Origin: Methanococcoides orientis
Lineage (GTDB): Archaea > Halobacteriota > Methanosarcinia > Methanosarcinales > Methanosarcinaceae
Length of the DNA stretch: 64,000 nt
Direction of reading: 5' to 3'
Assembly: GCF_021184045.1 (NCBI RefSeq)
Contig: NZ_CP073710.1
Coordinates: 1,002,685 to 1,066,684 of the forward strand
A program made the translations under genes and the position numbers. Positions within the stretch are counted from its first letter, which is position 1; each line of letters begins with the position of its first letter. Below are positions 38,520 to 50,798 of this stretch, piece after piece. The notes under the pieces were generated by a model that worked only from the letters and a program-made list of their open reading frames with translations, searched no databases and was not told the DNA's origin.

Positions 38520-41500
38520 ATGGTGGTAAAAAGATCCATTCTAAGCTTATTGATAGTTATCCTCCTGATCTCAGGATTTAGCATTCAGGCTCAAAGTCTG
38601 AGCTTTGAGGCCAGAGCACTCAATGAAGAAGGACTAACTTTTACATTTAACGGAAGTTATGAAAAAGCATTGGCAAATTACGATATGGCCCTTGACATTG
38701 AACCTGATTATATTGAAGCTCTTGATAATAAAGCATCAACATATTATCTTCTTGGGGAGTACGATAAAGCAATAGAATGTTATGACATGATGCTGGAACT
38801 TCAACCTGATCATGTGTTAACGCTCACCAAAAAGGGTATGGCCTTTTCTGAAAAAGGTGACTACAAATCTGCTATTTCGATGTATGATCAGGCACTTGTC
38901 TCCATTGAAAAATACCTGATCAAAACCAGTGGACCAAACAATTCCAGCAGAATAGATACTGACATGCCAGCATCTGAGATGACAGATGATATGAGCTCAG
39001 AAGAAGCAGTCGTACTATATCATAAGGCAAAAGCACTGGACACTATTGGACAACATGATGAAGCAATGAACATCTATGGAAGTTTCCTTGAACTCCAGAT
39101 GGAACATTCAGCTTACATCTACAAGGAAGCTATAGCTTGTGCAGAAGAAGGCAAGACTTCAAAAGCTATCGAACTATATGGTGAAGCTCTAAAGATCGAT
39201 CCGGACAATTCCACCATATGGTACCACAAAGGCCAGGCATATGATAGTCTTGGAGAATATGAAAAGGCAATTGAAGCATATGAAATGGTAATCGAGTTCG
39301 ATACTAAGAGCAACGATGCATGGTGGAGCAAAGCAAAAGCTCATGAGATCCTTGGTGAAACTGAACCATCAATAGCAGCTTATGAAAAAGTTGTAGAACT
39401 TGATCACCATAATATCGATGCATGGTTCAAACTTGGTGAAGCATTTGAATCAACTGAAAAATATCAGGATGCTTTAACAAGTTACGGACAGGTGATCAAG
39501 CTTGATCCGGATAATACAAGAGCTTGGCAAAAGAAAGGCATGGTACTTGAAATTCTTGGAAAATATGATGAAGCCATTGTTAGTTATGATAAAGCTTTAG
39601 GCGTAGACCCCGATACAATTGCAAAGATATATTTACAGAACCCTGCTATTTCCCGATTGAATACAAGCAAGGAAGAAAATTGCTATGATCAAACTCCAGA
39701 TTTTAGCATTGAATCCACAAAAATATGGTTTGATAAAGGTTCGATCTACCTGAAACAGGGAAAATATGAAAATGCTGTCGAGAGTTTTGACAAAGCACTT
39801 GAACTTGAAACAAAGCACCCTTCTGTCTGGTACAATAAAGCGATCGCTCTTGACGAACTAGGGATGAAGAGCGAAGCTGTAGAATCATATACAGTAGCCC
39901 TGAAAAAAGATGCATCCTGTTCAGAGGCATGGTATAGGAAAGGCTTTGATCTTGATGCACTCGACAGGTATAACGAAGCTGTCTATTGCTACAGAAAAGC
40001 AGTTGAGATAGAACCGGAGTTCACTCTGGCATGGTATGCACTCGGACTTGACCTTGACCACCTCGAAAAATATGATGAAGCTATCAGAGCTTATGGAATG
40101 GTCATTGAACAGACCCCCGACTTCGTTGATGCTTATTATAGAAAAGGAAGGATCCTTGCGAAGCAGGGTCATTATTCAGAAGCAATTGAGAATTATCAAA
40201 CAGCTTTAACATTTGAACCATCAAATCCAGCCATAAACACTCAGATGCATGTAGCCATCAGCAAAATGGAAAGTATCAACAGCTCTTCAAGCATTCCCAC
40301 CGTTACAAATTCATTTACCGGACCGGGCTTAATTGACATGTTCAAGATCGTCGATCTGGAAAATGGATACTATGATCCAATTACTGATAATGATCTGAAT
40401 TCCCTTGATGTGGATCTAATAGGTGTTGAACCTCATGCAGAGGACGCCTGGTTTGCACAGGGAAATGCACTTTTAAATTCCGAAGACTATTCATCCGCTC
40501 TAAGTTCATACAATAAAGCCATCCTCATAGATCCCAATTCCAGCAATATGTGGCTCATGAGGGGAATTACATTTGATATGCTGAAAAGACAAGTTGAAGC
40601 TATTGAAAATTACAGGATAGCAGTGGAACTTAATGCTGATAATACTGATGCATGGTCCTATCTTGCTCAGGATTATAGCAACATCGGGGATCACTATCAT
40701 GCAGTTGAGTGCTATGACAATGTTCTCAGGGTAAAACCACAGGATACAACTGCATTATTCCTGAAAGCTCGCTCATATGACAAACTTGGATCTCATGAAA
40801 GTTCATTAGTTTCTTATGACCGACTTCTGGAGCTAGAACCTGATAACCTTGAAGGATTGTACTATCGCGGAGAAACATACTACAAGCTTGGAAACTACGA
40901 AGCTGCGATCCAGTCCTATGAAAAAGTACTGGAAATTGAACCGAATAATGTGGATGTCATGTTCGCACAGGCACTTGCATTTGAAGCTGCCAACAGGAAA
41001 GAAGATGCCATCGCATCCTATGACATGATATATTCCACTGAAGTTAAGGATACGTCTGTACTTTACAAGTTGGGTGAAGCATATGAGGAGTACGCCCTTT
41101 ACAGAAATGCCATCAACTGTTATGATGATATACTGGCAAACACCCCTGCAGACACGAAAGCTCTTAGCATGAAAGGATTTGCGCTCTACATGACCGGGGA
41201 CTACAATGGTGCTATGTACCATTATGACAAGGTACTTGAGATAGAGCCGAACAATGCCGCTGCGTGGTACAACAAAGCAACTGCTGCTTACCTTAAAAGC
41301 AGTTATGTTGCATCATCAGAATACTATGCAAAGGCACTCGAACTACAACCCAATAGCATAACTGCATGGTATAATATGGGATTTGTTGCCAACATCTTCG
41401 GGGATGTAGAAGGCGCCATCAAGTGCTATGAAAATGCATTAAGGATCGATCCGACATCGACATCTGTGCTCTACAACAAGAGGTTTGCACATTATAGAAT

Positions 41501-41693
41501 CGGTGAATCGGTATCTGCAGAAACTGAGAAGAACAAACTGGAATCCATTGATCCGGGATTTATCGAGGCACTTGATGACAGGGGAACAAAGTTCTTCCTG
41601 CCTCAGGAGTATGACCCTACTATCAACTATGAGCTGCCTGACAGATGGTATGATGAGAACGAGAATAACACAATAAAAACTATCTCAAAGTGA
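38520..41693 (+). CDS. Secreted tetratricopeptide repeat protein
   Basis: A 1057-residue protein. A signal peptide (about 1-26, ending QAQS) precedes some 20 TPR units of the 34-residue type (for example AWYNKATAAYLKSSYVASSEYYAKALELQP). Two or three short linkers break the array (about residues 150, 380, 600). No anchor is seen at the C-terminus. TPR arrays make binding surfaces, so it probably organises a surface or pseudoperiplasmic complex. Its repeats are much more diverged than those of the TPR gene at 58178. The 243 bases upstream are AT-rich and hold its promoter. Confidence 0.9.
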   Translation: MVVKRSILSLLIVILLISGFSIQAQSLSFEARALNEEGLTFTFNGSYEKALANYDMALDIEPDYIEALDNKASTYYLLGEYDKAIECYDMMLELQPDHVLTLTKKGMAFSEKGDYKSAISMYDQALVSIEKYLIKTSGPNNSSRIDTDMPASEMTDDMSSEEAVVLYHKAKALDTIGQHDEAMNIYGSFLELQMEHSAYIYKEAIACAEEGKTSKAIELYGEALKIDPDNSTIWYHKGQAYDSLGEYEKAIEAYEMVIEFDTKSNDAWWSKAKAHEILGETEPSIAAYEKVVELDHHNIDAWFKLGEAFESTEKYQDALTSYGQVIKLDPDNTRAWQKKGMVLEILGKYDEAIVSYDKALGVDPDTIAKIYLQNPAISRLNTSKEENCYDQTPDFSIESTKIWFDKGSIYLKQGKYENAVESFDKALELETKHPSVWYNKAIALDELGMKSEAVESYTVALKKDASCSEAWYRKGFDLDALDRYNEAVYCYRKAVEIEPEFTLAWYALGLDLDHLEKYDEAIRAYGMVIEQTPDFVDAYYRKGRILAKQGHYSEAIENYQTALTFEPSNPAINTQMHVAISKMESINSSSSIPTVTNSFTGPGLIDMFKIVDLENGYYDPITDNDLNSLDVDLIGVEPHAEDAWFAQGNALLNSEDYSSALSSYNKAILIDPNSSNMWLMRGITFDMLKRQVEAIENYRIAVELNADNTDAWSYLAQDYSNIGDHYHAVECYDNVLRVKPQDTTALFLKARSYDKLGSHESSLVSYDRLLELEPDNLEGLYYRGETYYKLGNYEAAIQSYEKVLEIEPNNVDVMFAQALAFEAANRKEDAIASYDMIYSTEVKDTSVLYKLGEAYEEYALYRNAINCYDDILANTPADTKALSMKGFALYMTGDYNGAMYHYDKVLEIEPNNAAAWYNKATAAYLKSSYVASSEYYAKALELQPNSITAWYNMGFVANIFGDVEGAIKCYENALRIDPTSTSVLYNKRFAHYRIGESVSAETEKNKLESIDPGFIEALDDRGTKFFLPQEYDPTINYELPDRWYDENENNTIKTISK

Positions 41694-41707
41694 TGGGGAG
41701 AAAGCTC

Positions 41708-42100
41708 TCAACTTTTTTTCTTAAAGAAGAGCCAACTATTCTTAACCTTCCCGAAGTTCGTCTTTAACAGGACGAACTTGCCTTTCATTTTTTCACCTGA
41801 GAGACGGAAAACAATCTCCTTTTCTTTAACGACCACAGGTTCAAATCTACCATGGTCCCATATCTCGACCTTCCCAGCACCATAGCTGCCTTCAGGTATC
41901 GTTCCTTCAAAATCAGCATACTCAATTGCATGATCATTGGTCTGTATGGCAAGTCGCTTGACCCCTTCTACAATAGGAGGTTCCTTAGGGATCGCCCAGC
42001 TTTTGAGAACACCATCCATCTCCAGACGCAGATCATAGTGAAGATTTCGGGCATGGTGCTTCTGTATCACAAATATAAAAGCGTCCTTATCAGTCATCAA
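41708..42100 (-). CDS. Stand-alone DNA 3'-phosphoesterase (LigD PE domain)
   Basis: A 130-residue protein that is just the 3'-phosphoesterase domain of bacterial LigD: FVIQKHHARNLHYDLRLEMDG with the metal-binding His and Asp, then IQTNDHAIEYADFEGTIPEG and GYGAG-like GSYGAGKVEIWDHG. The family trims 3'-phosphates and 3'-ribonucleotides before ligation, in end joining. Stand-alone PE proteins are known from archaea, including Methanosarcina. No ligase, polymerase or Ku gene is near. Confidence 0.92.
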   Translation of the reverse strand: MMTDKDAFIFVIQKHHARNLHYDLRLEMDGVLKSWAIPKEPPIVEGVKRLAIQTNDHAIEYADFEGTIPEGSYGAGKVEIWDHGRFEPVVVKEKEIVFRLSGEKMKGKFVLLKTNFGKVKNSWLFFKKKS

Positions 42101-42239
42101 TAATAAAAAGAGAGCTTGAACTTAATAAAGTTTCACTCCTAAACGGATTATGAGCAAAATATATTGAAAGAAAAACAAGAGCATATTTTGAAAGGCTTTC
42201 CCATTCCAAAATATGCCGGTCAGAACTAGTGTCCTTTGC

Positions 42240-43502
42240 TTAACTGAAATTGTCGAGACCTTCGAGGTCAAGGGTTGCAAAGTGGTCTTCGATCGTTTCT
42301 GCCCTTCTTATCTGGACAAAGCTGCCGTCCTCTCTTAAGAGAAGTTCAGCAGAGCGGAGCTTACCGTTGTAATTGAATCCCATCGCATGACCATGGGCAC
42401 CGGTGTCGTGAATTGCAAGAATATCACCGCGTTCAACTTCCGGGAGCATTCTGTCGATGGCAAATTTGTCATTGTTCTCACAAAGGGAACCTGTGACATC
42501 ATACTTGTGTGTTCCAGACTGGTCTTCCTTTCCAAGAACTGTTATGTGGTGGTATGCACCATAGAGACCAGGTCTCATGAGGTTTGCCATACATGCATCG
42601 GTTCCCACGTAATCCTTGTAGATGTGCTTGAGATGTCTTACCTCGGTCACAAGGTAGCCGTAAGGACCTGTGATGGTTCGGCCACATTCCAGATAGATCT
42701 TCAGCGGGTCAAGTCCATTGGCCTTGATCTTTGCATCATATTCCTCTTTAACGCCCTTTGCAATGACATCGTATGGAACAGGTTCCTGATCCGGCAGGTA
42801 AGGGATACCAATACCGCCACCAAGGTTCACGAAATCGAAGCGGATGTCAAGCTCATTTGAGATTTCGACAATAGTCTCAAAAAGTAATCTTGCAGTCTCC
42901 ACAAAGTAAGATGGGTCAAGTTCATTGGATGCCACCATTGTATGCAGCCCGAAGCGCTTGACACCTTTCTCTTTGAGCATCCTGTAGCCTTCAAAGAGCT
43001 GTTCCTTTGTAAAACCGTACTTTGCCTCTTCCGGATTTCCAATGATAGCATTTCCTTTCTTTAGGGTACCGGGGTTAAATCTGAAACAAACCAGCTCAGG
43101 GAGTCCTGCTGTCTCTTCAAGGAACTCGATATGGCTGATGTCATCGAGGTTGATAATCGCACCGAGTTCTTTTGCTTTGACGAACTCTTCTGCAGGAGTG
43201 TCATTTGAGCTGAACATTATGTCCTCACCAACGATACCGGTCTTCTCAGAAAGAAGTAATTCGGGTAATGAACTGCAGTCTGCACCGAAGCCTTCGCTCT
43301 TCAGTATCTTCAGGATATATGGATTCGGTAATGCTTTGACGGCAAAGAATTCTGTGAATCCTTCGAGAATGCTGAAAGCATCCTTGAGCTTCCTTGCATT
43401 CTCCCTTATGGCCTTCTCATCATAGACATGAAAAGGAGTAGGGTACTGCTCTTTTATTTCCAGGATCTGTTTCTTTGTGAATGGAACTGTCTTTGACACC
43501 AT
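42240..43502 (-). CDS. lysA: Diaminopimelate decarboxylase
   Basis: A 420-residue PLP-dependent fold III decarboxylase. Lys56 in FFAVKALPNP should bind PLP; NLGGGIGIPY and ECGRTITGP are phosphate and substrate motifs, and GSLCENNDKFA carries the Cys of the second active-site half. It makes lysine from meso-diaminopimelate. The gene has TAGGAG nine bases before the ATG. A 10-base inverted repeat with one mismatch lies just upstream (43517-43544). Confidence 0.9.
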   Translation of the reverse strand: MVSKTVPFTKKQILEIKEQYPTPFHVYDEKAIRENARKLKDAFSILEGFTEFFAVKALPNPYILKILKSEGFGADCSSLPELLLSEKTGIVGEDIMFSSNDTPAEEFVKAKELGAIINLDDISHIEFLEETAGLPELVCFRFNPGTLKKGNAIIGNPEEAKYGFTKEQLFEGYRMLKEKGVKRFGLHTMVASNELDPSYFVETARLLFETIVEISNELDIRFDFVNLGGGIGIPYLPDQEPVPYDVIAKGVKEEYDAKIKANGLDPLKIYLECGRTITGPYGYLVTEVRHLKHIYKDYVGTDACMANLMRPGLYGAYHHITVLGKEDQSGTHKYDVTGSLCENNDKFAIDRMLPEVERGDILAIHDTGAHGHAMGFNYNGKLRSAELLLREDGSFVQIRRAETIEDHFATLDLEGLDNFS

Positions 43503-43516
43503 TTTTTAAATTCTCC

Positions 43517-43544
43517 TAATTAGGGTTCTGGTGTACCCTAGTTA
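43517..43544. promoter_or_regulatory. Inverted repeat upstream of lysA
   Basis: TAATTAGGGT (43517-43526) and ACCCTAGTTA (43535-43544) are inverted copies with one mismatch around an 8-base spacer. The right position for an operator or a leader hairpin, 15 bases before the lysA start. Confidence 0.5.
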
Positions 43545-43601
43545 CTTCAAAGTTAATACTATTTTGGGTAATTAAATTTTTTGAAATGAAGTAGGCTTAA
43601 T

Positions 43602-43835
43602 TTGGAATCAATTTGTGTAGAATTTGATTGTATTGTTAAAGGAGTGGATGCGATACAAATAAAGGTGTCAAATTATACGCATAGAAATAAAGAATCGTTT
43701 TCCATCAGGAAATGTGAGAAAGGATGTGGCACCTTACATGAAATTAAAAATATGGAGACGAGATCATACATAACAACTGTAGACAACAATACTGACATGC
43801 TTGGTCGAACTGAAACATATTCCTACAATATTTAA
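43602..43835 (+). CDS. Possible small protein (77 residues), uncertain
   Basis: A TTG-initiated frame, with GTAGG six bases before it. The product has a Cys pair KCEKGCGTLHEI and a run of beta-like residues, but no family I know. Composition is coding-like but not decisive. The surrounding 416 bases hold nothing else apart from the lysA upstream repeat. Confidence 0.3.
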   Translation: MESICVEFDCIVKGVDAIQIKVSNYTHRNKESFSIRKCEKGCGTLHEIKNMETRSYITTVDNNTDMLGRTETYSYNI

Positions 43836-43919
43836 GCTTAAATAAAGAAAATTGATCCTGAATTCTATAATAGCAAGCTTATGATCTCAGATCAATCAAT
43901 GCTGGTTAAATTCTAATTA

Positions 43920-44210
43920 TTATTCAGCCTTATCTTTTTTGAAGAAAAGTTCACAATGGCACATCCCATCATTTTCGATCTCTTCTTTGAGATAGATACA
44001 TGGACAAATTATTTTTTTATCCTCTTCCTCATCGCCTTTTATAATCCGACATGGACAGTACCTCTTGCCGTATTCTTCTTTATTTTCAGCAAGTCCATCG
44101 ATCACAGTGTCGACTATTTCCTTATCAGGATTCAGCCTGTATCCTTTCTTTTCAGCGTACCTTATACCCAATTCATATAAATGTTCTTTTAGTCTTTCAT
44201 GTTCATTCAT
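43920..44210 (-). CDS. Ferredoxin-thioredoxin reductase catalytic chain
   Basis: A 96-residue FTR beta-type protein. Six Cys occur in the family's pattern CPC (YCPCRI), CPC (ICPCIY) and CHC (MCHCEL), which hold the 4Fe-4S cluster and active-site disulfide. It passes electrons from ferredoxin to thioredoxin-like proteins. Methanogens have such enzymes without the plant variable chain. There is no thioredoxin gene next to it in this window. Confidence 0.93.
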   Translation of the reverse strand: MNEHERLKEHLYELGIRYAEKKGYRLNPDKEIVDTVIDGLAENKEEYGKRYCPCRIIKGDEEEDKKIICPCIYLKEEIENDGMCHCELFFKKDKAE

Positions 44211-44627
44211 GTTTGCCCCCGGAATAGTTCTAAAGTTTCCCCAATCCTGTTAATAAATATCCATTTCAATCCCATATTGCCGATCAGAGTCTTCACCATT
44301 TTATCAACAGAATGTGGTTTGAAGTTTTCTGATCAATAGTGGTTTTTTAAGAATATCTGTATGGTTATACATCATATCAGAGAAAAGTCCCATACAAAAG
44401 ATGTAAATCAAATTATCTCTACCGCTTTTTCCCAACTACGTATCTATTTTTTATTCATATTCATATTTATCATTTTGTTTTTGATCAAATATGAATCGAA
44501 TAATGTTGATCCTTATTATATGATTTTATACATCCTTATCAAGTTTTGATCATGAATAAAAACATATCAAAACAGCAAACCCAAAGCTAGTGAGTTAAGA
44601 TCAGTTAAACAAAAAGGGTAATAGAGT
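44211..44627. other. Intergenic region between FTR gene and the distal 5S gene
   Basis: AT-rich and without a clear gene. A 62-codon frame at 44361-44549 has a hydrophobic run (FLFIFIFIILFLIKY) but no binding site and low-complexity codons, so I do not call it. A T-rich tract (minus strand, about 44606-44617) follows the 5S gene and may end its transcription. Confidence 0.5.
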
Positions 44628-44754
44628 GAGCACAGCAGCGACGCAGATTTCCCGAGGACTCTCGTACCTCAGTACAGTAAGCAACGTGGGCAGGCTTATC
44701 TTCTGTGTTCGGAATGGGAACAGGAGTGGCCCTGCCGCTATGGCCGCCGTACTC
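44628..44754 (-). rRNA. 5S rRNA, second copy
   Basis: The 127-base sequence folds with the terminal helix GAGTA / TGCTC and differs from the copy at 45248-45374 at only a few positions, for example ACTCC preceded by GCC rather than GCA, and GTGCTC rather than ATGCTC. It lies downstream of tRNA-Cys and of two 104-bp repeat units, so it may be transcribed from the tRNA-Cys promoter. Confidence 0.93.
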
Positions 44755-44770
44755 TGACTCTTATTAATGG

Positions 44771-44978
44771 ATGAAAGCCAAGATCCGAATCCAGATCAGC
44801 GCTTCTGCAGCGCGCAACCTTTGAGCTTTGCTCAAGAGGTCAGGATGCTGAATCAGACTTTACTTTTTTAACGGATGAAAGCCAAGGTCCGAATCCAGAT
44901 CAGCGCTTCTGCAGCGCGCGACCTTTGAGCTTTGCTCAAGAGGTCAGGATGCTGAATCAGACTTTACTTTTTTAACGG
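44771..44978 (-). repeat. Two tandem 104-bp units carrying a copy of the tRNA-Cys 3' end
   Basis: Units 44771-44874 and 44875-44978 are nearly identical. On the minus strand each ends with a copy of the last ~15 bases of tRNA-Cys and its downstream flank (GGACCTTGGCTTTCATCC). Each unit has a strong hairpin, GACCT-TTGAGC around TTT with GCTCAA-GAGGTC, and a G/C-rich AGCGC element. They separate tRNA-Cys from the second 5S gene. This looks like tandem duplication of a tRNA tail plus spacer. Confidence 0.9.
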
Positions 44979-44984
44979 ATGAAA

Positions 44985-45055
44985 GCCAAGGTCCGGATTC
45001 GAACCGGAATGGAATCGCTCTGCAGGCGATTGCGTAGCCGCTCCGCCACCTTGGC
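44985..45055 (-). tRNA. tRNA-Cys (GCA)
   Basis: A 71-base cloverleaf. Acceptor GCCAAGG pairs with CCTTGGC, and the anticodon loop is CTGCAGA with GCA. The T arm is CCGGTTCGAATCCGG. CCA is not encoded. It follows the 5S gene of the rRNA operon, as in other Methanosarcinaceae, but has its own TATA box upstream. Confidence 0.97.
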
Positions 45056-45086
45056 ATTTGAACGAATCCTAGTAGGTAATACAGGC

Positions 45087-45096
45087 ATATAAGCCT
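45087..45096 (-). promoter_or_regulatory. TATA box of tRNA-Cys
   Basis: GCTTATATGC on the minus strand, about 32 bases before the tRNA 5' end, after the putative terminator of the rRNA operon. It suggests the tRNA-Cys and second 5S are transcribed independently. Confidence 0.55.
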
Positions 45097-45184
45097 TTAC
45101 ATTGCGACAATGAAGGCACAAGTCTGATGATCAGCCATCAGCTCAGTACTAACTTTAAGCAAAGCTCAAGGACTGTTGGATACT

Positions 45185-45216
45185 AGAAAAAGATAAAGTT
45201 ACAACTCATGAGTTGT
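45185..45216 (-). terminator. Terminator of the rRNA operon
   Basis: A 16-base perfect palindrome ACAACTCATGAGTTGT at 45201-45216 is followed on the minus strand by CTTTATCTTTTTC. It lies 32 bases after the 5S gene. Confidence 0.65.
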
Positions 45217-45247
45217 AGCAGATTGAAGAAAAGTTAAGGTAAAGAGT

Positions 45248-45374
45248 GAGCATAGCAGCGACGCAGATTTCCCGAGGACTCTCGTACCTCAGTACAGTAA
45301 GCAACGTGGGCAGGCTTATCTTCTGTGTTCGGAATGGGAACAGGAGTTGCCCTGCCGCTATGGCCGCCATACTC
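45248..45374 (-). rRNA. 5S rRNA, operon copy
   Basis: The 127-base archaeal 5S, with the conserved CCCATTCCGAACACAGAAG loop and the terminal helix GAGTA / TGCTC. It follows 23S directly, so is part of the main operon. Confidence 0.95.
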
Positions 45375-45405
45375 ATCTCTAATACTGGAAATGATCATGT
45401 TATTA

Positions 45406-48405
<3,000 letters not shown>

Positions 48406-48513
48406 TATACATGATCTCATAGTGCCCAATATCGGGGAAAGGGCACATCCATCCTTCCCAAGCAACATTACTTGCTCGGTGCACTTGATGATTGTGAATC
48501 GTAATTGATCCAA

Positions 48514-48586
48514 TGGACTTGCTGGGATTCGAACCCAGGGCCTTCGCCTTGCAAAGGCGACGATCTTCCAACTGATCTACAAGCCC
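48514..48586 (-). tRNA. tRNA-Ala (TGC)
   Basis: A 73-base tRNA between 16S and 23S. Acceptor GGGCTTG pairs with CAAGTCC (with a G-T pair), the anticodon loop is TTTGCAA, and the T arm is CTGGGTTCGAATCCCAG. Its place in the spacer is standard for euryarchaea. Confidence 0.97.
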
Positions 48587-48635
48587 TCGCTCGCATTTTT
48601 TCCAGCGAAATCTTGTTTCATTGAAGTGGTTTGTC

Positions 48636-50329
<1,694 letters not shown>

Positions 50330-50431
50330 AACGTCAGACCGGAAAAGCTCCGGTCTCCACTAATGATTTTGAAATGGAGGTGATTGAAATTCCACGCACG
50401 TTGTGCGGGATTCTCATAATACATCTCATCG

Positions 50432-50440
50432 CATATATAC
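50432..50440 (-). promoter_or_regulatory. rRNA operon promoter, proximal TATA box
   Basis: GGTATATAT on the minus strand, about 260 bases upstream of mature 16S, giving a start near 50408. The leader then contains the 16S processing stem. Confidence 0.6.
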
Positions 50441-50583
50441 CTTCCTGATCGGAAGATTATGACACATTTTTGGAGAATGTGTCGATATACGCGAAATGTA
50501 TGACGTTTTTCGAACTCTCAATAGATCGTGTCAGAATCGACAGCGACCAGCTCACTGAGAGCACCCCTACAACAGCTCACTCG

Positions 50584-50593
50584 TATTTATACG
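50584..50593 (-). promoter_or_regulatory. rRNA operon promoter, distal TATA box
   Basis: CGTATAAATA on the minus strand. It is some 150 bases upstream of the first box, so the operon may have tandem promoters. The rest of the 50173-50798 interval holds leader sequence, and I see no protein gene in it. Confidence 0.5.
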
Positions 50594-50798
50594 TTGTGTG
50601 TCAATTTGTGACACGGATTTATTACAAGGGTGATTCGGCGTTTCAAACGATCAAATATTAATGCCGATTTGCATCAGCATTGCTTTTTAGAATACCTTCC
50701 TCAAACCATTAAAACAAATAGTAAAGTATAACATACATCAAATCTTTGATGCTTAGCATAATATTTGTCAACCAAAAAGGAAACAGGGGCACTTAAAA

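Noticed and set aside
44361-44549. 62-codon hydrophobic frame
   Set aside because: No binding site, AT-driven composition; too weak to call a gene.
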